5,271 nt of DNA from an uncultured Solirubrobacter sp. (lineage in GTDB: Bacteria > Actinomycetota > Thermoleophilia > Solirubrobacterales > Solirubrobacteraceae): positions 1 to 5,271 of the forward strand of contig CALMNS010000775.1 in assembly GCA_937871635.1 (NCBI GenBank). The letters run 5' to 3'. Each line of letters starts with the position of its first letter. Position 1 is the stretch's first letter. The translations under genes were made by a program, and so were the position numbers. Under the pieces are notes generated by a model. It ran no database searches and had not been told where the DNA came from. It saw nothing but the letters and a program-made list of their open reading frames with translations. Of the stretch, positions 1-4,097 are shown one piece after another.

Positions 1-627
1 CGCGTCCGGACCGAGCGGCCCGAGGGCGAGCCGCTCCGCCCCGGCGTCGGTGACGAGCGCAACCAGTGCGCGCGAGAGCCCGGGCTCCACCGGCCGCGTG
101 CCGACGGCGAGCGCAACCGGCAGCTGCTCGAGGCGGCGCGCGAGGTACCCGAGCGCCATCAGCGACGACTCGTCGGCCCACTGCGCGTCGTCGACCGCCA
201 GCACGACCGGCCGCCGCTCGGCCAGGTTCGCCAGCAGCCAGAAGCTCCCGTGCAGGAGCGATTCCGTGCTGGCGGCTGAGAGCTCCGGGTCGAAGAGCGG
301 AAGCACATGCGCCGCTTGCCCGGTCGTGATGGCCGCGTGCTCTGCGGCGTCGAGCTCGGCCAGCGGCCGCTCGAGCGCCTGGCGCAGTACCCCGAACGCG
401 AAGCCCTGCTCGAGCTCTGAGCCGCGCGCGGTCAGGACCGTCATTCCGCGCGCCTCGGCCCGGGTGCGCAGCTCGTGGAGCAGCCGGGTCTTCCCCATCC
501 CGGCCGGCCCCTCGATGACGGTCAGGCCACCCGCGCCCGCGCAGGCCTCCCCCAGACGACCCGTGATCCGCGCCATCTCGCGGGCCCGCTCGTACAGGGT
601 CTCGGCCGGCGCCGGAGTGGCGGCCAC
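1..627 (-). CDS. LuxR-family-like AAA/STAND ATPase transcriptional regulator, N-terminal part (runs off the window)
   Basis: The reading frame is open on the minus strand from an ATG at 693 to the window edge, giving 231 codons with no stop. Counted from 693, the protein shows a Walker A motif GPAGMGKT (residues 62-69), a Walker B/DDAQWAD block (VVLAVDDAQWAD, 163-174) and a GTRP sensor-like motif (198-201). This is the AAA_16 ATPase arrangement found at the N-terminus of large LuxR-type (MalT/LAL-like) regulators. The C-terminal TPR-like region and LuxR helix-turn-helix expected for that family lie outside the window, so the regulator call is inference. I prefer the GTG at 627 as start: the 22 codons upstream have a clearly poorer G/C third position (several CTA, CGA, GGA, CCT), and the typical LYERARE-like family start follows ten residues later. 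An ATG at 693 (or 711) remains possible; none of these has a good Shine-Dalgarno. It is divergent from the SnoaL-like/cupredoxin pair, which it may control. Confidence 0.87.
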   Translation of the reverse strand, partial: MAATPAPAETLYERAREMARITGRLGEACAGAGGLTVIEGPAGMGKTRLLHELRTRAEARGMTVLTARGSELEQGFAFGVLRQALERPLAELDAAEHAAITTGQAAHVLPLFDPELSAASTESLLHGSFWLLANLAERRPVVLAVDDAQWADESSLMALGYLARRLEQLPVALAVGTRPVEPGLSRALVALVTDAGAERLALGPLGPDA

Positions 628-679
628 AGGGTCGAAGTCTAGGGTCGATCCCCGTAGCGGGGCGCGAGGTCGCGGCGGG
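628..679. promoter_or_regulatory. Probable shared divergent promoter/operator region
   Basis: This short stretch contains an 8-bp direct repeat AGGGTCGA (628-635 and 641-648, period 13) and a hairpin CCCCG-TAG-CGGGG (650-662). Two opposed TANNNT hexamers overlap here: TAGGGT at 640-645 on the plus strand and TAGACT at 641-636 on the minus strand. The minus hexamer lies 8 nt before the GTG at 627, a spacing that would suit a leaderless transcript. The plus hexamer would give a short leader carrying GAGGT (666-670) before the ATG at 680. No convincing -35 box is visible on either strand, so promoter activity is inference from position and pattern. Confidence 0.4.
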
Positions 680-1108
680 ATGGTGGCGGTCATGAACGAC
701 ACCACGAACATCGAGCTCGCACGGCGGATCCTCGCCGCGTTCGACGCCGGCGACGAAAGCGTCGTCGACGAGCTGGTCCATCCCGACCACCGGGAGCACG
801 CCGGCCCAGACCCCGGTTCGGGCCAGGACGGGGTCCGCGCGTCGCTCGTGTGGTCTCGCGAGCAGTTCGCCGACGCCCAGACGACCATCGAGAACCTGAT
901 CGCGTCCGGCGACCGCGTGGTCGCGCGCGTCCGGTTCGCCGCCACGTGCACCGGCGACGTCCTGGGTATCGACGCGGCCGGCCGCCGGTTCGAGACCGAC
1001 CATGTTCACATCTGGCGGGTGGCCGACGGCCGGCTGGCCGAGCACTGGATGGTTCGCGACGACCTGTCGATGCTGCGCCAGCTCGGCGCTGCGGAGGTCA
1101 TGACATGA
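680..1108 (+). CDS. SnoaL-like polyketide cyclase / ester cyclase family protein
   Basis: A 142-residue protein of the NTF2-like SnoaL fold. It opens with the family's first helix and conserved pocket residues (ELARRILAAFDAGD, then LVHPDHREH, about residues 12-40). It ends with the characteristic C-terminal strand block HVHIWRVADGRLAEHW (108-123) followed by RDDLSMLRQLG. The length is normal for a stand-alone member of this family. Members range from true polyketide cyclases to uncharacterised enzymes; no substrate can be read here and no polyketide genes are adjacent. I chose ATG 680 because GAGGT at 666-670 lies 9 nt upstream. The ATG at 692 (138 residues) is a good alternative and shares the sequence CATG with the minus-strand ATG at 693. 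The stop overlaps the next start in ATGA, so the two genes are almost surely co-transcribed and translationally coupled. Confidence 0.88.
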   Translation: MVAVMNDTTNIELARRILAAFDAGDESVVDELVHPDHREHAGPDPGSGQDGVRASLVWSREQFADAQTTIENLIASGDRVVARVRFAATCTGDVLGIDAAGRRFETDHVHIWRVADGRLAEHWMVRDDLSMLRQLGAAEVMT

Positions 1109-2007
1109 GGACCAAGCTCTTCGCCGCGCTCGGGACGACCGCTGCGGCGGCGGCCGTGCTCGGAATCCCCGGCGGCGGCGGCGGCGACGACGACGGCGCC
1201 TCCGTCGCATCGGCGGCATCCGGCCGCACCCCGACCAACGTGGCCCTCAAGGTGACCAAGCAAGGCTCGGGCAAGTGGGCGCTGCGCGCACCGAAGACCG
1301 TCCGCGCCGGCCTCGTCCAGCTGACGCTCACGGTCCCCGCCGGCCGGGTCACCCATGACGCGCAGTTCATCCGCGTCGAGGGGAACCAGACGGCCAAGGA
1401 AGTCCTCGCCGTGATCGCCAGCCACGAGTCGGCGATCCCGGAGTGGGCGTCCCTCGCCGGGGGCGTGGGCCAGACCGACGGCAGTGCCCCCGGCAGGACC
1501 GTGCAGCGCCTGCAGCCCGGGCGCTACTTCATCGTGGACACGGACGAGCCCGAAGGCGACGACGTCAAGTCCTACGCCGAGTCGGGCGCCATCACGGAGC
1601 TCGAGGTGACCGGCAGGCCGACCAGGGCCAAGCTGCCGCGTACCCGAGGCACCGTGATCGCCCGCGACTACGGCTTCACGACTCGCGGGCTGCGAGCCGG
1701 TCGCGTGCGGGTCGGGTTTCGCAACGCGGGCCGACAGCCCCATCACGTCATCGCGTTCCCTTACAACCCCGGCACGACGTTCGCCGACGCGAAGGCGTTC
1801 TTCGCCGCGGAGGGCGAGCCGACCGGACCGCCCCCGGTCGACTTCGCACGCGCATTTCGCACGGCCGCGTTGGAGGGCGGCAACGCCCAGGTCGCCGACC
1901 TCCGGCTCAAGCGCGGCAAGTACGCGCTCATCTGCTTCCTCACCGACCGGGCGGGCGGCCCGCCCCACCTGGCCAAGGGCATGATCGCCGAGGCGGTCGT
2001 GCAATGA
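1105..2007 (+). CDS. Exported protein with two tandem cupredoxin-like halves; second half a candidate copper site
   Basis: A 300-residue protein. The start is the ATG of the ATGA overlap with the upstream gene; GGAGG at 1093-1097 sits 7 nt before it. The N-terminus (MRTKLF, then an Ala-rich hydrophobic run to about residue 21) looks like an export signal, followed by GGGGGDDD and a low-complexity linker, as in many actinobacterial lipoproteins, but without the expected lipobox cysteine. Residues about 49-170 and 184-300 look like copies of one unit: AGLVQLTLTVPAGRVTHDAQF against AGRVRVGFRNAGRQPHHVIAF, and LQPGRYFIVDTD against LKRGKYALICFLTD. The second half has H213/H214, C277, H288 and M293, an order (His...Cys...His-x4-Met) matching type 1 copper ligands, though the Cys-His loop is longer than in plastocyanin. 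The first half keeps H84 but lacks the Cys, second His and Met. Copper binding and electron transfer are inference. No named family was confirmed. Confidence 0.8.
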   Translation: MRTKLFAALGTTAAAAAVLGIPGGGGGDDDGASVASAASGRTPTNVALKVTKQGSGKWALRAPKTVRAGLVQLTLTVPAGRVTHDAQFIRVEGNQTAKEVLAVIASHESAIPEWASLAGGVGQTDGSAPGRTVQRLQPGRYFIVDTDEPEGDDVKSYAESGAITELEVTGRPTRAKLPRTRGTVIARDYGFTTRGLRAGRVRVGFRNAGRQPHHVIAFPYNPGTTFADAKAFFAAEGEPTGPPPVDFARAFRTAALEGGNAQVADLRLKRGKYALICFLTDRAGGPPHLAKGMIAEAVVQ

Positions 2008-2089
2008 GAGCTCCGTGCCGGTCGGCCGACGGTGGCCGGGGCTTGCCCTTCGGCCGGACCGGTGCCGCCTCATCAGACCTCCGCGCCCC

Positions 2090-2340
2090 TTTTCGGCGAC
2101 GGCGGGTGCTGCACCCGACGATTCGGGGTACTCGCCGCCCCGGGCGGCTGTTCTGGAAACCATGGACGCGCTGGACGTCGAGCGCGCCGTGTTGATCGCG
2201 CCTGTCTCCTCGCGCGGAGGAGACAGGTCGGTGAAGTGGGGGAGAGGCTGCCGCTCGAGGAGCCGGAGAACCTCTACGCCGCCGGCGAACGGATCGCGCT
2301 CCGCGCCGCCCGGTTTCACCGAAGGGCAACCTCGCTTGCC
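2090..2340 (+). pseudogene. Possible gene remnant, weakly alpha/beta-hydrolase-like, with a frameshift
   Basis: Reading one plus frame to about 2240 and then the frame one base back would join DALDVERAVLIAP...DRSVKWG to ERLPLEEPENLYAAGERIA. The joint lies at the G5 run at 2238-2242, where restoring one G would merge the frames. The merged piece has neither a recognisable start nor a catalytic motif, and lacks most of any hydrolase domain, so it could only be a degraded fragment. The family suggestion rests on the general look of the MDALDVERAVL segment and is weak. Chance open frames in GC-rich DNA are the main alternative. Confidence 0.22.
2201..2227. terminator. Strong perfect hairpin (11-bp arms, 5-nt loop), possible terminator of the upstream operon
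   Basis: CCTGTCTCCTC (2201-2211) and GAGGAGACAGG (2217-2227) are exact reverse complements around the loop GCGCG. It lies 193 bases after the stop of the cupredoxin-like gene and about 160 bases before the next start. There is no T-run on either side, so a classical intrinsic terminator is not shown; U-tract-poor terminators are known in high-GC actinobacteria. A transcript-stability element, or the footprint of a small inserted repeat, are alternatives. Confidence 0.45.
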
Positions 2341-2388
2341 GTGACGGCGGCCATCCTCCGTCGCAGTCAACGGACAGGGGTCGTGCTC

Positions 2389-3300
2389 GTGGTACACAAG
2401 CGAGTTGTCATCGGAGTGATCGTGGCGGTGGTAGCCGCCTTCGGGTTCGTGGTGCCGGGCTCCGCGCAGGTGGCTCCCACCGGCGATCCGCAGGTGCTCG
2501 AAGCCCAGCTCCTACGCACGTACGACGCACCGGACGCCAACCAGGGTGTGGGCGTCGACCGCTCGCACTTCTACGCGGTCGATAACACGACGGTCACCAA
2601 GCATGATCGTCAGAGCGGCGAGCCGGTTCTCCAGTTCGCGGGTGGGCCGGCGTTCGAACACCTCGACAGCGGCGCCGTCCATCGGGGCAAGCTCTGGACG
2701 GCCCACTCGAACTACAACGACCGGCCGATGGAGAGTTCGATCGAGGTCTTCAACGCCAGGTCGATGGAGCACGTCGGAACGCACAGCTTCGGCGTCGATC
2801 GCGGCTCGCTGACGTGGGTCGACAAGGCGCCGGATGGCAGCTGGTGGGCCGGGTTCGCGAACTACGACCGGGTTCCCGCCGGGGACACCGAGCCCTACGG
2901 CAAGACGGAGAACACGCAGGTGGTGAGGCTCGACAAGGACCTTTCAGTCGCTGAGGGCTACACCATCCCGAAGGAGATACTCGACCGCTTCCGCCCCATG
3001 AGCAACTCCGGCGGTTCGTGGGGGCCGGACGGTCGGCTGTGGCTCACCGGGCACGATCTCGGCGAGGCGTACGTGATGGAATTACCCGTGGCGGGGTCCA
3101 AGCTTCGTTGGATCGCGACCGTCAAGCTCCCCGGCGTCGAGGGCCAGGGCATCGCGTGGGACCTCAGCTCCGCAGAGCCGACCCTGTGGGCGATCAAGCG
3201 CTCGACCAAGCAGGTGCTGCAGTTCGAGGTGCCGTGGCAGCAGATCCAGCCGCAGCGGGCCGAGGCCGGGCGGGTCAACGGGCCGGGCGAGTTCGAGTAG
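2389..3300 (+). CDS. Secreted beta-propeller-like protein of unknown function
   Basis: A 303-residue protein read from the GTG at 2389; AGGGG at 2376-2380 is 8 nt upstream, and a GTG at 2383 is too close to it. Residues 1-26 form a Sec signal peptide: HKR, a hydrophobic run of about 17 residues, then PGSA with predicted cleavage after A26. The mature part has propeller-like strand repeats: GVGVDRSHFYAVDNTTVTKHD (53-73, split by turns), LDSGAVHRGKLWTAHSNYND (92-111), SSIEVFNARSMEHVGTHSFG (116-135), GSLTWVDKAPDGSWWAGFANY (139-159), NSGGSWGPDGRLWLTGHD (206-223) and EGQGIAWD (251-258). Such repeated DG-x-LW/HFY blocks occur in YncE/NHL/SMP-30-like propellers. I recall similar uncharacterised secreted proteins but cannot name a family or reaction. 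It probably acts outside the membrane. The gene is separated from the upstream operon by 381 bases and converges with the PspC gene. Confidence 0.82.
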   Translation: MVHKRVVIGVIVAVVAAFGFVVPGSAQVAPTGDPQVLEAQLLRTYDAPDANQGVGVDRSHFYAVDNTTVTKHDRQSGEPVLQFAGGPAFEHLDSGAVHRGKLWTAHSNYNDRPMESSIEVFNARSMEHVGTHSFGVDRGSLTWVDKAPDGSWWAGFANYDRVPAGDTEPYGKTENTQVVRLDKDLSVAEGYTIPKEILDRFRPMSNSGGSWGPDGRLWLTGHDLGEAYVMELPVAGSKLRWIATVKLPGVEGQGIAWDLSSAEPTLWAIKRSTKQVLQFEVPWQQIQPQRAEAGRVNGPGEFE

Positions 3301-3387
3301 CTCGAGCGCGGCGCCTCGGCCCACCTTCGACGCGAGCACGACGGGCGCGAAAAGGGCCGCACTCGGGTGGCCTGTTCGCTGCCGACT

Positions 3388-3404
3388 GCGGCACGGCGTG
3401 CCGC
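3388..3404. terminator. GC-rich hairpin between convergent genes, possible bidirectional terminator
   Basis: GCGGCAC (3388-3394) and GTGCCGC (3398-3404) are exact reverse complements around a 3-nt loop. The hairpin lies 87 bases after the stop of the secreted-protein gene (plus) and 58 bases after the stop of the PspC gene (minus), where a shared terminator would be expected. Only GTT follows on the plus strand and AGT on the minus strand, so there is no real U-tract. The call rests on position and stem strength. The rest of 3301-3462 shows no gene. Confidence 0.4.
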
Positions 3405-3462
3405 GTTGCGCGCTCCCCCTTCTCGGCGTGATACCAGCCGGTAGCGGACGCCCTTAGGCCAA

Positions 3463-3648
3463 CTACTCGCTCGGCAGCAGGACCCAGAGTGCCGCGTAGA
3501 GGAGGATCTGCGGGCCGGGCAGCAGGAGCGAGAGGACGAAGAGGCCACGGACGAGGCCCGCCGAGCGCCCGTAGCGCTGGGCGATGCCGGCGCACACGCC
3601 GGCGATGAGCTTGCCTTGCCTGGGACGGGTGAGCGCGGTCGATCCCAT
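3463..3648 (-). CDS. PspC-domain small membrane protein
   Basis: A 61-residue protein that is essentially a single PspC domain (phage-shock-protein C family). The N-terminal half has the signature KLIAGVCAGIAQRYG (13-27) followed by LVRGLFVLSLLLPGPQ. The C-terminal half is a membrane segment ending in the typical LLYAALWVLLP (49-59). Family members sit in the inner membrane and, in enterobacteria, sense envelope stress together with PspA/PspB; solitary actinobacterial PspC miniproteins are mostly uncharacterised. The ATG at 3648 is supported by AGGAG (minus strand, plus positions 3653-3657) with a short 4-nt gap. It is in the same orientation as tRNA-Gly, 107 bases upstream. No clear promoter of its own is visible and no other psp gene is present. 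Confidence 0.92.
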   Translation of the reverse strand: MGSTALTRPRQGKLIAGVCAGIAQRYGRSAGLVRGLFVLSLLLPGPQILLYAALWVLLPSE

Positions 3649-3755
3649 GGGTCTCCTGGGTGGATGGTCAGACGTTCGTGCCGGACGACGACCTTCGGAC
3701 GATCGGCTTAAGGCCCCGGCGCCCCTGAAGTGGCGCTACCGGCGACCTGACGCGA

Positions 3756-3829
3756 AGCGGATGAAGGGACTCGAACCCTCGACCTTCTGCATGGCAAGCA
3801 GACGCTCTAGCCAACTGAGCTACATCCGC
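3756..3829 (-). tRNA. tRNA-Gly (anticodon GCC)
   Basis: Read on the minus strand, a complete 74-nt cloverleaf is present: perfect 7-bp acceptor stem GCGGATG/CATCCGC, D-arm GCTC/GAGC with a loop containing GTTGG, anticodon stem TCTGC/GCAGA with loop TTGCCAT (anticodon GCC, plus 3793-3795), a 5-nt variable loop, and T-arm GAGGG/CCCTT with loop TTCGAGT. The discriminator is U, as usual in bacterial tRNA-Gly. CCA is not encoded (TTC follows on the minus strand). It reads GGC/GGT glycine codons. It lies between the 32-residue membrane protein gene and the PspC gene, all on the minus strand. Confidence 0.97.
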
Positions 3830-3840
3830 GCGAGGCCGGG

Positions 3841-3846
3841 ATTATA
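3841..3846 (-). promoter_or_regulatory. -10 box (perfect TATAAT) of the tRNA-Gly gene
   Basis: The minus strand reads TATAAT exactly, ending 11 nt before the mature 5' end of tRNA-Gly, in an otherwise very GC-rich neighbourhood. This fits a sigma-70/HrdB-type promoter for the tRNA. The -35 region would fall inside the 3' end of the small membrane protein gene (about 3863-3870) and is poor (CTCTTC-like). The tRNA may also receive read-through from that gene. Confidence 0.7.
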
Positions 3847-3854
3847 GGGATCGC

Positions 3855-3953
3855 TCAGAGCACGAAGAGGATCAGGAGCAGGATCCCCGTGATCAGGGCG
3901 GAGAGCAGGAGGGAGGGCAGGCACCCGAGCCGGTTCGAGAAGAAGAAGAACAT
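3855..3953 (-). CDS. 32-residue single-pass membrane miniprotein
   Basis: The minus-strand frame starts at ATG 3953-3951 and ends with TGA at 3857-3855. The protein begins MFFFFSNRLGCLPS and continues as one strongly hydrophobic helix (about 15-32, rich in Leu/Ile/Val) to the last residue. GGAGG (plus 3957-3961) lies 3 nt before the ATG, a short but usable spacing, similar to that of the neighbouring PspC gene. I recall similar tiny proteins starting MxFF-SN/SR-LGC(L/V)GS with one membrane helix in actinobacterial genomes, which supports a real gene, but I know no function. The short FFFFSNRLGC head before the helix could sit at the membrane surface. Its 3' end overlaps the likely promoter of tRNA-Gly. 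Confidence 0.72.
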   Translation of the reverse strand: MFFFFSNRLGCLPSLLLSALITGILLLILFVL

Positions 3954-3975
3954 CGGCCTCCACTACCCATTCCGC

Positions 3976-3989
3976 GCGGGCCGGCCCGC
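3976..3989. repeat. 14-bp perfect palindrome in a divergent intergenic region
   Basis: GCGGGCCGGCCCGC is its own reverse complement. It lies 22 bases upstream of the small membrane protein start (3953, minus) and 108 bases upstream of the MetE-like start (4098, plus). That position suits an operator for a dimeric regulator, but no known consensus was recognised, and GC-only palindromes are more likely by chance in such DNA. Confidence 0.4.
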
Positions 3990-4082
3990 CTGGCGCCCGG
4001 GTTCGGAGACCTCGCCACGCCGCACACCGGCGCGTCGACTCCAGAAAGTCGGGTACGACTACTGACAGACCGCAATTCCATA

Positions 4083-4095
4083 GGAGGAGACCTCC
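4083..4095 (+). promoter_or_regulatory. Ribosome binding site inside a hairpin, upstream of the MetE-like gene
   Basis: AGGAGG (4082-4087) is a near-ideal Shine-Dalgarno 10 nt before the GTG at 4098 and decides that start. The five bases GGAGG (4083-4087) are exactly complementary to CCTCC (4091-4095) across the loop AGA, so the transcript could fold to hide the site. Upstream, CGACT (4036-4040), AGTCG (4047-4051) and CGACT (4056-4060) could form two mutually exclusive 5-bp stems. No known riboswitch fold (SAM, B12, SAH) was recognised. Confidence 0.5.
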
Positions 4096-4097
4096 AG

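Larger units (their letters stand above)
2008..2388. other. 381-base stretch without a confident gene; possible decayed coding remnants
   Basis: No complete convincing gene is visible here. Two pieces have protein-like composition and good G/C third positions. About 2123-2206 (plus, frame of 2015) encodes GYSPPRAAVLETMDALDVERA and then VLIAP, reminiscent of the stretch before the nucleophile elbow in alpha/beta hydrolases. About 2236-2317 in a different plus frame encodes GERLPLEEPENLYAAGERIA. The frame change falls near a run of five G at 2238-2242, just after a strong hairpin (2201-2227). The frame of the second piece stays open into the downstream secreted-protein gene, apparently by chance. 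The rest of the stretch (2008-2100 and 2320-2388) shows no recognisable signal apart from AGGGG before the GTG at 2389. Confidence 0.4.

Noticed and set aside
50..679. Plus-strand open frame upstream of and in frame with the SnoaL-like gene
   Set aside because: Its translation is Ser/Arg/Ala-rich low-complexity sequence antisense to the Walker-motif ATPase gene; the real gene begins at 680 or 692.
2004..2195. Short plus frame from the ATG overlapping the stop at 2007 (63 residues)
   Set aside because: The ATGA overlap is tempting, but the product is Arg/Pro-rich with no recognisable feature, and there is no convincing ribosome site.
2032..2388. N-terminal extension of the secreted-protein gene
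   Set aside because: A clean signal peptide begins at GTG 2389 with AGGGG upstream; the extension would place an unrelated sequence before the signal peptide.
1006..2397. 463-codon minus-strand open frame
   Set aside because: It is antisense to the SnoaL-like and cupredoxin-like genes, Arg/Gly-rich and without recognisable motifs; the plus-strand genes have domain matches and ribosome sites.
3584..3847. 87-codon plus-strand open frame
   Set aside because: It runs through the PspC gene start and antisense to tRNA-Gly; MKGLEPSTFCMASR-type translations are a known artefact of antisense tRNA.
3954..4097. Known riboswitch (SAM, cobalamin or SAH) in the MetE-like leader
   Set aside because: No conserved core of any known class could be recognised; only short stems are visible.
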